A DNA stretch of 48,490 nt from Mycobacterium sp. ACS4331 (GTDB lineage: Bacteria > Actinomycetota > Actinomycetes > Mycobacteriales > Mycobacteriaceae), in contig NZ_LZHW01000106.1 of NCBI RefSeq assembly GCF_001667265.1, forward strand, positions 1 to 48,490, in the 5' to 3' direction. A program made the position numbers and the translations under genes. The notes under the pieces were generated by a model. The model worked only from the letters and a program-made list of their open reading frames with translations. It was not told where the DNA came from and ran no database searches. How positions within the stretch are numbered: position 1 is the first letter of the stretch; each line of letters begins with the position of its first letter. Below, piece by piece: positions 33,061-41,886 of this stretch.

Positions 33061-34367
33061 CGTCCGCTGCCCTCCTCGGACGGATTCTGCGCACCCGGTT
33101 GCGGCGCGCCCGGCCCGGGCACGTCAATGGGCGCCGAGACCGGCGGCGGCGTGATGATCGCGGGTGGTCCTGGGGGCGGCCCACCCGGCGCCGGGGCAGG
33201 CGGCGGTTGGCGATACGGGTAGCGCGGATCACCCGGATTTCCGGTGATGGCGTCGGGCAGTGTCAGGCGCGGCTCCCCGCCCTGACCGGTCCGCGGGTAC
33301 GGCGCGGGCAACGCGGGCGTCCCGGGCTGGCCGACCTGCGGGTCGCTCAACTGAGAGGGCAGCAGCGTCGCGGGATCCAGCCCGAGATCGGAGAACGCGG
33401 CGTCGATGAACGGTTGCACGAACTGTCCGGGCAGCAGGTTGGACAGGTAGGCCTTGAAGAACGGACCGGAGGACACCGACTCTCCGAGCGACATCGCGTA
33501 CTTGTTCAGCTTCTTGATGGACACCTGGATGTCCCGTTTGTGATCGTCAAGGATCGCCAGCGCCTCGTTCAGCTTCTCGACCGCGGGGGCGAACCCCTCC
33601 CGGTTCTCGGCGATGAAGCCCTTCAACTGCTGGGCGACGGCCGAAGTGTTCACCGACAGCTGGTCCAGGGCGCTGCTCTGGGTCTGGAGTTGCGCCAGCA
33701 GGGCGTTCGCGTCGACCGCGAGGCTGACCACCTGTGTGCTGCGGTCGGAGAGCACGGCGGTGGCCTTCCGCGCATTCTCCAGCAGCTTCCGCAGCTCGGC
33801 ATCGCGCCGATTCAGGGTCTCGGAGAACTGGCCGACCCCCTCGACCGCGGCCTTCAATGCGGGCGGGGTGTCCTTGAACGTCTCACTGAGCACCGCCAGC
33901 GACCGTGACACCTGATCGGTGTTGAGCCCACTGATCTGGGCGGTGATGTCACCCAACGCGTCGGGCAGCTGATAGGGCGCCTGGGTCCGCTCGAGCGGGA
34001 TCGGCCCGTCGATCTTCTGGTCTCCGCGTGGCGTGAGCTCCAGGATCTTGGACCCCAACAGGCTTTTCGTCTTGATGGCCGCCTCGGACCTGTCCCCGAC
34101 ATGGATGCGCCTGTCGACGTTGAACCGCACGGCCACCTGCCGGCGGTCGAGGCTGATGCTCTCCACCCGCCCGACCTCGAAACCCGAGACCTGCACGGGT
34201 GCGCCGACGATCAAACCCCCGGCCTCCGCGAACATGCCGGTGTAGGTCTTGTTGGTGTTGAAGACCGGGATCTTGTCGTAGTTCAACGCGCCGATCGCAA
34301 TGGCCATAACGATTCCGATGCCGACTGCACAGAGCACCAACGGATTTCGCTCAGAGAAACGTTTCAT
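33057..34367 (-). CDS. mceC: MCE-family protein MceC
   Basis: A 436-residue Mce subunit with an N-terminal helix (LVLCAVGIGIVMAIAIGAL), MCE domain (YTGMFAEAGGLIVGAPVQVSGFEVGRVESI) and a long helical part. The last ~90 residues are very Pro-rich, as is common in mycobacterial MceC and likely exposed in the cell wall. ATG overlaps the mceB stop (ATGA). Confidence 0.92.
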   Translation of the reverse strand: MKRFSERNPLVLCAVGIGIVMAIAIGALNYDKIPVFNTNKTYTGMFAEAGGLIVGAPVQVSGFEVGRVESISLDRRQVAVRFNVDRRIHVGDRSEAAIKTKSLLGSKILELTPRGDQKIDGPIPLERTQAPYQLPDALGDITAQISGLNTDQVSRSLAVLSETFKDTPPALKAAVEGVGQFSETLNRRDAELRKLLENARKATAVLSDRSTQVVSLAVDANALLAQLQTQSSALDQLSVNTSAVAQQLKGFIAENREGFAPAVEKLNEALAILDDHKRDIQVSIKKLNKYAMSLGESVSSGPFFKAYLSNLLPGQFVQPFIDAAFSDLGLDPATLLPSQLSDPQVGQPGTPALPAPYPRTGQGGEPRLTLPDAITGNPGDPRYPYRQPPPAPAPGGPPPGPPAIITPPPVSAPIDVPGPGAPQPGAQNPSEEGSGR

Positions 34368-35392
34368 CGCGGCGCGCACCTCCCCGAGTCCTGGCCGGCG
34401 AGTTTGATGAAGACCGGTTGGCCGCCCTTTCCGTTGACCTTGAGCACGGCGTCGCACAGGTAGAAGCTGAAGTAGTCGCCGTAGAGGCCGAACCTGCTCA
34501 AGGTCTGGTACTTGCTCGGCAGGGTCGACAACAGCGTGTCCAGGTATGCCTTGTCCCCGGCCACCAGACCGGCCGTCCGGTCCGTCTCGGCCATCACGGT
34601 CTTGAACGGTTCGCGTGCCTGCCGCAGCAGATCTGCCGTGGTGCCCGCGGCCGCATCGGTATAGGCGATGGAGTTGGTGATGTCCTCTTTGCGCTCCGCG
34701 AGCGTGCCGACAGTGCGCGACAGGGCGTCGACGGCTTTGCCGAACTGCGTGTTCTCATCGCTGAGGGAACCCAGTACGGTGTTGAGGTTGGTGATCACCT
34801 CACCGATCAACTGATCGCGGTCACCGAGTTTGGCCGTCAGCGCGGCGGTCTGGGTGAAGAACGCATTGATCGTGTCGCCCTGTCCCTGGAACGCGCTGAT
34901 GAGTTGACTCGACAGCGCATTGACCTGGTCGGGATCCAGCGCCCGGAACAGCGGCCGGAAACCGCCGACGAGTGCATCGAGGTCCAGCGCCGGCGAGGTC
35001 CTGGCCAGCGGAATGGTCTGGCCGGGCAGCAGGCGCCGGGTGTCGCCCGCACCCTCCTCCAGCGCCAGGTATCGGCCGCCGATGAGGTCGTCGTACCTGA
35101 TGACGGCCCTGGTTCCGTGCGTGAGGATCACCGAGTCGTCGACCCCGAACTCCACGACCACCGTGGTGTCGGGCTGGATGACGATCTTGTCCACCTTGCC
35201 GACCTCGACACCGCCGATGCGGACGAACTGCCCGGCCTGCAGACCGGAGACGTTGCCGAACACCGCGCTGTAGGCGTTCTCCTTCTCGAATCGCAGATGG
35301 GAGAACACGGCGAACATGGCGAACAGGAAGAAGGCGCAGACGGTGAGGAAGATCCCCAACCGCCACACCGTCGCACTGAGGTTGCCTCTCAC
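34364..35392 (-). CDS. mceB: MCE-family protein MceB
   Basis: A 342-residue Mce subunit. N-terminal helix (LGIFLTVCAFFLFAMFAV), MCE domain (YSAVFGNVSGLQAGQFVRIGGVEVGKVDKI), helical region, and the end GLYGDYFSFYLCDAVLKVNG with QDSGRCAPR, two Cys as typical of MceB. The GTG start is chosen because it overlaps the mceA stop (GTGA), like the other junctions. Confidence 0.92.
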   Translation of the reverse strand: MRGNLSATVWRLGIFLTVCAFFLFAMFAVFSHLRFEKENAYSAVFGNVSGLQAGQFVRIGGVEVGKVDKIVIQPDTTVVVEFGVDDSVILTHGTRAVIRYDDLIGGRYLALEEGAGDTRRLLPGQTIPLARTSPALDLDALVGGFRPLFRALDPDQVNALSSQLISAFQGQGDTINAFFTQTAALTAKLGDRDQLIGEVITNLNTVLGSLSDENTQFGKAVDALSRTVGTLAERKEDITNSIAYTDAAAGTTADLLRQAREPFKTVMAETDRTAGLVAGDKAYLDTLLSTLPSKYQTLSRFGLYGDYFSFYLCDAVLKVNGKGGQPVFIKLAGQDSGRCAPR

Positions 35393-36837
35393 TGACCCGA
35401 CTCCTGTTGCGGTAGATGCGGTCTCGGTGTCGGCTGGGCCTGACCTGGATGCGCCGGGACGAACGGCTCCGCCCCGGCGGTGGGGCCGGGATCGCGGGGA
35501 GCACCGGGCGGCGGCGCCGGCGGCAGCCCCGGATACAGCGGTGTCCCGTCCGGCGCGTACTGCGGCGCGCCGTAGGGCGGTGCACCGGGGTACGGGATCG
35601 GCCCAGGCGCGGGGCCACCGTCCTGGTAGCGCACGCTGGGCGGTTCGGGAATGCCCCGAGTGGTCGGGAAGTAGTTCGCCCACCCGGGGAATCCGATACC
35701 TGGGTTGGGCCGCCAGTCGAGTCCGGTTCCCCATCCGGTGTTGGTGACCAGCTGCCGCACCGGGAAGTTGTCCTTGGCGTCGGGAAGCGAACCGCAGCTC
35801 GGCCTGCCCCCGGGGCCGCCCTTGGCGGCGACGATCGGCAGGTTCTCCGGATACTTGTAGGGGTTCTCACCGGCAAGGAGCGCGACGTCGAGGATCACCG
35901 ACTTGCCGTTGCCGCCCACGATGTCCCAGCCGCCCTCCTCCAGCATCGTCGTACCGCCCTGCAGGATGCAGGTGTAGGTGGGGCTGTACTTCAACAGCAG
36001 GTTCGTGGTCGGTTCGAGCGCGTTGATGCTCGTCGCGATGTTCTTGACGTTGGGTCCCAGCAGGGCTGTTCCGCTGTTCGCCATGCCCGTGACGTTCAAC
36101 AGCAGCGCATCGAGTGCCTGGGCGTTGTGGGCGATCGTGGTGCTCGTCGTGCTGAAGGAGTCCAGGATCTTCACGATGTTGCCCGCTGCGGCACCGTAGG
36201 TGTCGCTGAAGTCGCGCAGCGAATTCCAGTCCTGCCGGATCGCCTCGGCACGCGGATTGAGTTGCAGCAGAACCTCGTTGGCCGCCGTCGTGGCCTCCCC
36301 GATTCTCTGGCCCTGACCGCGCAGCCCGTCCGCGAAGGCGCCCAGCACGGAGTTCAGCTTGGCCGGGTCGACCTGGTGCAGGAGTTCGGTGAGATTGCCG
36401 AACACCGTGTTCACCTCGGTGCTCACGTTCTGCGAGTCGATCACCGCGCCGGCGCGCAGGCGCGCCGAACTCGGTTTGTCGGGATAGATGAGGTCGACGT
36501 ATTTGGCACCGAATGCGGTGGTCGCACGGATCTGGGCCCCAACGTTCGCCGGGATCTTGTCGGCCTGATCGGGGAACAGCTCCAGGTTCAGCGTCACCCC
36601 ATCTTCACCGGGCTGGACCGCATGGACACGGCCCACCTGGACGCCGCGCATCTTGACCTTCCCACCGGGGTCCATGACCAGTCCGGCTCGGTCAGAGGTC
36701 AGCGTCACCGGCACGAAGGACCGGAACGAACCGCGGAACAGACTCAGGCACACGAACACCAGGAGTCCGAGCACCACGAACAACACCAGCGTCCACCACG
36801 CAGGATCCACTCTGCGCTGCCCACGTCGAGTTTCCAC
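35389..36837 (-). CDS. mceA: MCE-family protein MceA
   Basis: A 482-residue first Mce subunit, with an N-terminal helix (WTLVLFVVLGLLVFVCLSLF) and MCE domain (VTLTSDRAGLVMDPGGKVKMRGVQVGRVHAV). Two cysteines are kept (YTCILQGG, RPSCGSLP). From about residue 400 the chain is Pro/Gly/Tyr-rich (PYPGAPPYGAPQYAP), longer than in many MceA. GTG start 4 nt after the yrbEB stop. Confidence 0.92.
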   Translation of the reverse strand: METRRGQRRVDPAWWTLVLFVVLGLLVFVCLSLFRGSFRSFVPVTLTSDRAGLVMDPGGKVKMRGVQVGRVHAVQPGEDGVTLNLELFPDQADKIPANVGAQIRATTAFGAKYVDLIYPDKPSSARLRAGAVIDSQNVSTEVNTVFGNLTELLHQVDPAKLNSVLGAFADGLRGQGQRIGEATTAANEVLLQLNPRAEAIRQDWNSLRDFSDTYGAAAGNIVKILDSFSTTSTTIAHNAQALDALLLNVTGMANSGTALLGPNVKNIATSINALEPTTNLLLKYSPTYTCILQGGTTMLEEGGWDIVGGNGKSVILDVALLAGENPYKYPENLPIVAAKGGPGGRPSCGSLPDAKDNFPVRQLVTNTGWGTGLDWRPNPGIGFPGWANYFPTTRGIPEPPSVRYQDGGPAPGPIPYPGAPPYGAPQYAPDGTPLYPGLPPAPPPGAPRDPGPTAGAEPFVPAHPGQAQPTPRPHLPQQESGQ

Positions 36838-36841
36838 AGCG

Positions 36842-37696
36842 CTACCCCGAGAGGTTGAAACTGCCGGACTGACCGTAGATGGCCAGTGAGACGAACATGG
36901 TCACCGCGACCGCCGCGATGAGCGAGGTGCGGACCGCGCGTCCGACCGCCTCACCAACCCCGGCGGGACCGCCGGATGCGTTGTAGCCGTAGAAGGTGTG
37001 CACCAGCATCACCACGATCGCCATGACGATCGCCTGGAAGAACGACCAGATCAAGTCGATGGGATTGAGGAACGTGTTGAAGTAGTGGTCGTAGACGCCG
37101 GTCGATTGGCCGTAGACCAGCGTGGTGCCCACCCGCGTCGCGAGGAACGCCATCAGCACGGCAACGCAGTACAGCGGGATCACGACGATGACACCGGCCA
37201 CCATCCGGCTCGAGGCCAGGTACGCGACGGACCGGACACCCATGACCTCCAGCGCGTCGATCTCCTCGCTGATCCGCATCGCACCCAGCTGGGCCGTGGC
37301 GCCCGCGCCGATGGTGGCGGCCAGGCCGATCCCGGCGACCAGGGGCGCGATCAGGCGGACGTTGAGGTAGGCCGAGGTGAACCCGGCCAGCGCCTCCACC
37401 CCGATCTCCTGCATCTGGCTGTAGGCCTGCACAGCGATCAGGGAGCCCGCTGACAGCGTCAGGAATCCGACGATCACCACGGTGCCGCCGATGATGGCCA
37501 GCGCGCCGGTGCCCAGGCTCATCTGAGCGATGAGTCTGACCACTTCGATCTTGTAGTGCACCACTGCATCCCAGATGCCGCGGACGGTCAGTCCGTAGAA
37601 CTCGGTCTGCTCACCGAGCCGGCGCCAGCCGGCCACGACCCGCCGCGTTCGCTCCCGGGTGCGGACGTGGAGGGTGCTGGGTGCCGCCGACGTCAT
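36842..37696 (-). CDS. yrbEB: YrbEB permease of the Mce transporter
   Basis: A 284-residue MlaE-type permease with about five membrane helices. The EQ-loop-like stretch GAMRISEEIDALEVMGVRSVAYL is the coupling site for the ATPase. With YrbEA it forms the membrane channel; the ATPase MceG is normally encoded elsewhere in mycobacteria and none lies here. ATG overlaps the yrbEA stop by 3 nt. Confidence 0.93.
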   Translation of the reverse strand: MTSAAPSTLHVRTRERTRRVVAGWRRLGEQTEFYGLTVRGIWDAVVHYKIEVVRLIAQMSLGTGALAIIGGTVVIVGFLTLSAGSLIAVQAYSQMQEIGVEALAGFTSAYLNVRLIAPLVAGIGLAATIGAGATAQLGAMRISEEIDALEVMGVRSVAYLASSRMVAGVIVVIPLYCVAVLMAFLATRVGTTLVYGQSTGVYDHYFNTFLNPIDLIWSFFQAIVMAIVVMLVHTFYGYNASGGPAGVGEAVGRAVRTSLIAAVAVTMFVSLAIYGQSGSFNLSG

Positions 37697-38457
37697 GCCC
37701 CCGCCTTCACAGCGACGGCCGTGGCGATGACGTTGATGACGAACAGCGCCAGGAAGGTGAAGACCACCGTCTCGTTCACCGCGTTGCCGACACCGGCCGG
37801 CCCGCCACCGACGGTGATGCCCTTGTAGCAGGCGATCAGTCCGGCCGTCATGCCGAAGATCGCCGCCTTGAGGAGGCAGACGATGACCTCAGGCGTACCC
37901 ACCAGGAGCGTCAGGCCCGCGGCGAAGGCGCCCGGCGTGACGTTCTGGAGGAACACGGAGAAGAAGAACCCGCCCACGATCCCCGTCATCGTCACCGTCG
38001 AGGCCAACATCAGCGAGATCAGGGTGGCCGCCAAGACCCGCGGCACCACCAACGCCTGGATGGGGTCGATGCCCAGCACGCGCAGCGCATCGATCTCCTC
38101 GCGGATGGTGCGGGCGCCCAGGTCCGCGCACATCGCGGTGGCGGCCGCGCCGGCGATCACGAGAACCGTGACGACTGGGCCGATCTGGGTGACCGCACCC
38201 AGCGCCGCGCCCGATCCCGAGAAGTCAGCCGCACCGATCTCCACCAACAGGATGTTCAGTGTGAAGGTCGTCAACACCGTGAACGGGATCGCCAGAAGCA
38301 CGGTCGGCATCATCGAGACACGCGCGACGAACCAGCACTGGAGCAGGAACTCGCGCCACGCCCATGGCGGACGAAACATCTGGACGACGGTGTCCAGGCA
38401 CATTCCGAAGAACTCGCCCAGTGCGATCGCAGGCGCCGGCCCGCGCACAGTTCGCAC
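37693..38457 (-). CDS. yrbEA: YrbEA permease of the Mce transporter
   Basis: A 254-residue MlaE-type permease. Typical stretches are WREFLLQCWFVARVSMMPT, ADFSGSGAALGAVTQIGPVVTVLVIAGAAATAM, ADLGARTIREEIDALRVLGIDPI and NAVNETVVFTFLALFVINVI. The GTG start has no ribosome site of its own and sits directly after the stop of a short in-frame leader (38458-38505) that has a perfect one. The N-terminus is about ten residues shorter than in M. tuberculosis YrbE1A as I recall it, so the true start may differ. It heads the eight-gene operon. Confidence 0.9.
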   Translation of the reverse strand: MRTVRGPAPAIALGEFFGMCLDTVVQMFRPPWAWREFLLQCWFVARVSMMPTVLLAIPFTVLTTFTLNILLVEIGAADFSGSGAALGAVTQIGPVVTVLVIAGAAATAMCADLGARTIREEIDALRVLGIDPIQALVVPRVLAATLISLMLASTVTMTGIVGGFFFSVFLQNVTPGAFAAGLTLLVGTPEVIVCLLKAAIFGMTAGLIACYKGITVGGGPAGVGNAVNETVVFTFLALFVINVIATAVAVKAGA

Positions 38458-38505
38458 TCAGCGACGCCTGGTCTTAGCGGGCGACCTGCGGTTCACCTCA
38501 AACAC
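38458..38505 (-). CDS. 15-residue leader peptide before yrbEA
   Basis: GTG codes for MFEVNRRSPAKTRRR, then TGA, and the yrbEA GTG follows at once in the same frame. AGGAGG (38510-38515) lies 4 nt before the leader start, and it is the only strong ribosome site at the operon head. Either the leader couples translation into yrbEA, or the in-frame TGA is a mutation or sequence error inside a longer yrbEA N-terminus. Confidence 0.5.
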   Translation of the reverse strand: MFEVNRRSPAKTRRR

Positions 38506-38574
38506 GGCCCCTCCTGAGACGCATGCGATTTCGCGCCAGTGACGACTGTGATCGAAACCACAATCGCGGGCAAC

Positions 38575-38602
38575 CGTATAACACTCAAACACCCGCCAGC
38601 AA
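38575..38602 (-). promoter_or_regulatory. Possible mce operon promoter
   Basis: TTGCTG (38602-38597), a 16-nt spacer and TATACG (38580-38575) on the minus strand, about 70 nt before the leader peptide. It is a weak match. The rest of the 315-bp gap 38506-38820 holds the palindrome at 38636 and nothing else I recognise. Confidence 0.35.
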
Positions 38603-38635
38603 CAGAATCGGGCAAAAATTAGTCGGCCGACGAAA

Positions 38636-38657
38636 TTGACATAGTTTGCTATGTGAA
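38636..38657. promoter_or_regulatory. 22-bp palindrome upstream of the mce operon
   Basis: TTG-ACATAG-TTTG-CTATGT-GAA is a 6+4+6 perfect inverted repeat extended by outer TT/AA. It lies ~130 nt upstream of the leader peptide, in AT-rich sequence. It is probably a binding site for a dimeric regulator of the mce operon; the candidates here are the MarR protein at 38821 and the GntR protein at 42371. Confidence 0.6.
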
Positions 38658-38820
38658 CGGTGGACCCTCCCCCAGAGTCGTTCGCTCTCATAAGAAGTTC
38701 AGTGGAGTGCGGATCCCAGGGTGCGGCTCGACGGCACTGTTTGCCACACAGCCCCTCCATTGGGGCTAAGCATGCTGGGCGCGACACCCAGCGGGGCCAC
38801 ACTCGGGCGGGCGCGACGGA

Positions 38821-39321
38821 TTACGGCGCCGACGGGAAGTCCAAGCCCAGCAGATGCGAGCCCAGCTCCGAGAGGATGTCCTTCAGCTGTGCCATCCGCT
38901 CGGGACCGATCACGGCCTCGACGTCCGCGTCGAGTTCCGCGCCGATGTCGCGGGCGTCCGCGATCAGCGCCCGGCCGGCGGCGGTGTACCGGACGATCTT
39001 GGCCCGAGCATCGTCGGGGTCGGGCACGCGCTCGAGGTAACCGAGGTCCTCGAGATCGGTGACGAGTTGTCCGATCGCATTCTTGGACACGTCCGCAGCC
39101 TTGGCGATGTCGGTGATGCGGCTTCCGCTCCAGTCCAGGTAGACCATCAGCCGCGCATGCGCCGGTCGCAGTCCGGGGTGCCCGCGCTCACGGGCACGCT
39201 CGTTGCTGGTCCGCGCCATCCATTCGCCGAACTCGATGGCGTTCCGCTGCAGTGAGTTGCGATAGAAGTTCGAGACACCGGCATCCTCGGGCAGACCACG
39301 AAATCTTCGACGTTCACTCAT
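38821..39321 (-). CDS. MarR-family transcriptional regulator
   Basis: A 166-residue winged-helix regulator. The recognition region is SRITDIAKAADVSKNAIGQLVTDLEDLGYLERVPDPDDARAKIVRYT (residues ~68-115 in parts), with helices on either side for dimerisation. The GGTG-type ribosome site precedes ATG. It is divergent from the AveC-P450 operon, with an 8-bp-arm palindrome between them, and lies just upstream of the mce operon on the same strand, so it could control either. Confidence 0.88.
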   Translation of the reverse strand: MSERRRFRGLPEDAGVSNFYRNSLQRNAIEFGEWMARTSNERARERGHPGLRPAHARLMVYLDWSGSRITDIAKAADVSKNAIGQLVTDLEDLGYLERVPDPDDARAKIVRYTAAGRALIADARDIGAELDADVEAVIGPERMAQLKDILSELGSHLLGLDFPSAP

Positions 39322-39462
39322 GTGTCGTCACCCTTTGCAGGACTGCTCATTTCGCGACCTCCGACCATCTGACGCCCATAGCTGGGCGCTCTTCGCACAC
39401 CGCGTCAGCCGCCCACGGGACGATCCATTCTCCCGTCGAGTGGTTGACACCACACCCCATAT

Positions 39463-39482
39463 TAGTGAAGCTGTCTTCACTA
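39463..39482. promoter_or_regulatory. Palindromic operator between marR and the P450 operon
   Basis: TAGTGAAG-CTGT-CTTCACTA has perfect 8-bp arms, a form typical of MarR sites. It overlaps the likely -10 (TATATT, 39481-39486) of the operon beginning at 39504, so binding would repress it. Confidence 0.65.
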
Positions 39483-39503
39483 TATTAAGGATCGGACGCC
39501 AGC

Positions 39504-40430
39504 ATGGACGCACTGCTCGCGAGCGCGGAACTGACCCCGCCTGCGCTGATGGATCCCGGCGGCACCTGGGTCTTCAACGTCGCGGTTCCCATCGTCGGCG
39601 GCACGCTGATACTCCTGGCGGTCCTCGACGTCATTCGGCGGCGCCGCTTCACCTGGGGATTCCTCTTCCTGTTCTGCAGCCTCTCCATCTACTGGATGGA
39701 GACCGTCGGCGACTGGGCTCAGCACCTGATCTACAGTCCCGCCTTCGCGCAGCACCACATGCTCGAATGGCTTCCCGTCAAGACCCCGAACGACCCACTG
39801 TTCATGCCGTTCGCGTACGCGGTCTACTGGGGCGTGCACGCGCTGCTGATCCTGTGGCTCAGCCAGTGGCTGGCCACGAAGACCGGCTGGAGCATGCTGA
39901 AATCGCTTCTGGTGCTGGCGATTCCCGTGAACTACGTCTGGGACTTCGTGGTCGAGGGGGCGGCGACCGCGATGGGGTGGTGGACGTATGACCCCGGGAT
40001 CGGCCCGGTGTTGGAGTGGCCGAGCGGAGGTCGGATCACTCTGCTGTGGACGATCGGGTTGATGTGCGTCTGGCCGAACCTGATCGCCTACTGGGCCGGC
40101 AAGCCACCGATCCGCGGCCTCAATCACCTCGAACGCTTCTGCGGTCTCAAGCGATTCACCGTCCCGAAAGGGTCCGCCGGATACGGGGTTTCCGATCCCA
40201 GCGGCACCCGCGAATCGGGCAGCGTCGCGACCGCGACGCGCGTGAGATCCAAGCAGCAGGAGTTCGACGACCACCTCAACTACGAGGTCACCATTCCGCG
40301 CTGGCGGTTCGAGCTGATGCGCCTGGGCGCCTGGTTCGTGGGATTTCAGGTCAGTGCCGTCCTGCTGCTCGGCGTCCCGCTGCTGCTGATGCGGACACTG
40401 ACCGGCTTCGCCAGCCCCTACATTCCCTGA
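39504..40430 (+). CDS. AveC-family membrane protein
   Basis: A 308-residue membrane protein of the spirocyclase AveC family, with about seven hydrophobic segments, a conserved-looking YWMETVGDWAQHLIYSP near residue 60, and NYVWDFVVEGAATAMGWWTYDPG near 140. AveC in Streptomyces acts in spiroketal formation of avermectins; the mycobacterial relatives are uncharacterised. AAGGATCGG precedes the ATG. It is the first gene of an operon with a P450, suggesting joint modification of a hydrophobic substrate. Confidence 0.75.
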   Translation: MDALLASAELTPPALMDPGGTWVFNVAVPIVGGTLILLAVLDVIRRRRFTWGFLFLFCSLSIYWMETVGDWAQHLIYSPAFAQHHMLEWLPVKTPNDPLFMPFAYAVYWGVHALLILWLSQWLATKTGWSMLKSLLVLAIPVNYVWDFVVEGAATAMGWWTYDPGIGPVLEWPSGGRITLLWTIGLMCVWPNLIAYWAGKPPIRGLNHLERFCGLKRFTVPKGSAGYGVSDPSGTRESGSVATATRVRSKQQEFDDHLNYEVTIPRWRFELMRLGAWFVGFQVSAVLLLGVPLLLMRTLTGFASPYIP

Positions 40431-40447
40431 TCGGAAGGACCGCGACC

Positions 40448-40600
40448 ATGAAGGACCTGCCCGCGGAGTTCTTTCTGCCTCCCGAGAGCGACCGCGACCT
40501 GTGGCGCGAAACGGCTCGGCTGCTGGCCGGCAGCATCGCCTTCATGCTGGCCTTGGCCGTGCTTGTCCTCAACACCCGCGGGATTGTGGTGCGGCTCTGA
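40448..40600 (+). CDS. 50-residue single-pass membrane microprotein
   Basis: ATG with GAAGGA upstream starts a 50-residue protein 17 nt after the AveC-like stop. An acidic/amphipathic start (MKDLPAEFFLPPESDRDLW) is followed by one membrane helix (LLAGSIAFMLALAVLVL). Placed between AveC-like and P450 genes, it may be an accessory or anchor subunit. No family recognised. Confidence 0.6.
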   Translation: MKDLPAEFFLPPESDRDLWRETARLLAGSIAFMLALAVLVLNTRGIVVRL

Positions 40601-40678
40601 GAATCCGGCCACCAAGCACCACCGGCCTCGTTAACCTGGTCAGCGATCTGCGTTTCGGCGACAGGAGGCAGAGCAACG

Positions 40679-41875
40679 ATGAGCACACCGGCGAAGTGTC
40701 CGATCGTCGACTACGAGTTCGCCCGTGGCCCAGACCCTGCGGGCACCAACTTCCTCCGGCTCGACGAACTGCAGCGCCAGCACCGGCCCTTCTTCCGCAC
40801 CGAGGAGGCGCAGGGCTACTGGGTGTTCACCGATCACGACGCCATCCGGGAGGGACTGCAGCATCCGGAGCTGTTCTCGAACTCCGTCATGGTGCCGACG
40901 GAGCCGAATCCGCCGTACAAGTGGATCCCGATCATGTTGGATCCGCCGGAGCACGGGAAGTGGCGGCACGTGCTCGGCCTCTACTTCTCGCCGAAGCGGG
41001 TCAAGGAGATGGAGAGCGCCCATCGCAGGTTCGCGGTCGACCTGATCGAGGGCTTCCGCTCGAAGGGGTCCTGCGACTTCTACGCCGACTTCGCGGCCAT
41101 CTTCCCCACCACGATCTTCCTGCAGATCATGGGCATGCCCGTCGAGAAACTCGATGAGTTCATGGCGTGGGAGGACAAGATCCTGCACGCCACCGAAGAG
41201 CGGGATCCTGACGGGTCGCTGGCGCTGAACGCCATGATGGAGGTCGTGGGCTACTTCAGTGAGCTCATCGGCGAACGGCGGGCCGATCCGTCCAAGCGTG
41301 GCGACGACATCGTCAGCCATGCCCTGGAGTGGCGCATCGATGGCGAACCGCCCGCCGACCAGGATCTGTTGTCCTGCATGCTGTTGCTGTTCATGGCCGG
41401 TCTGGACACGGTCGCGTCGCAGCTGAGCTATTCATTCCACCACCTGGCCACCCATCCCGAGCATCGCCGGGAACTGGTCGCCGACCCGGGTATCGCCGCA
41501 CGTGCGGTCGAGGAGTTGATGCGGGCCTACCCGATCGTGCAGACGGCGCGGATCGCGACGGCGGACGTCGACTTCCACGGCTGCCCGGTGCGCAAGGGGG
41601 ACCTCGTCGCCTTCCCGTTGGGGATGGCCAACCGTGACCCGAATGAACACTCGCGCGGCGGGACGGTCAGTTTCACCACCGGTGCGCCGCGCCACATCAG
41701 TTTCGGCGCGGGCCCCCACCGCTGCCTGGGTTCCCATCTGGCTCGTCAGGAGATGACGGTCGTGCTGCAGGAATGGCATCGACTGATCCCCGACTACCAC
41801 ATTCCGGACCCCTCCGAGGTGGTCGAGCACTCCGGCGGCGTGTACGGAATCGAACGACTTCCGTTGGCGTGGTAG
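40679..41875 (+). CDS. Cytochrome P450
   Basis: A 398-residue soluble bacterial P450. The I-helix oxygen motif is LFMAGLDTVAS (near residue 240), the K-helix ExxR is ELMR, and the haem ligand is Cys349 in FGAGPHRCLGSHLAR. It hydroxylates or otherwise oxidises an unknown substrate, and it needs ferredoxin and reductase, neither encoded here. GAGGCAGAGC lies upstream of the ATG. It is the third gene of the MarR-divergent operon beside a lipid-uptake (mce) operon. Confidence 0.93.
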   Translation: MSTPAKCPIVDYEFARGPDPAGTNFLRLDELQRQHRPFFRTEEAQGYWVFTDHDAIREGLQHPELFSNSVMVPTEPNPPYKWIPIMLDPPEHGKWRHVLGLYFSPKRVKEMESAHRRFAVDLIEGFRSKGSCDFYADFAAIFPTTIFLQIMGMPVEKLDEFMAWEDKILHATEERDPDGSLALNAMMEVVGYFSELIGERRADPSKRGDDIVSHALEWRIDGEPPADQDLLSCMLLLFMAGLDTVASQLSYSFHHLATHPEHRRELVADPGIAARAVEELMRAYPIVQTARIATADVDFHGCPVRKGDLVAFPLGMANRDPNEHSRGGTVSFTTGAPRHISFGAGPHRCLGSHLARQEMTVVLQEWHRLIPDYHIPDPSEVVEHSGGVYGIERLPLAW

Positions 41876-41886
41876 ACGAGTCGCGC

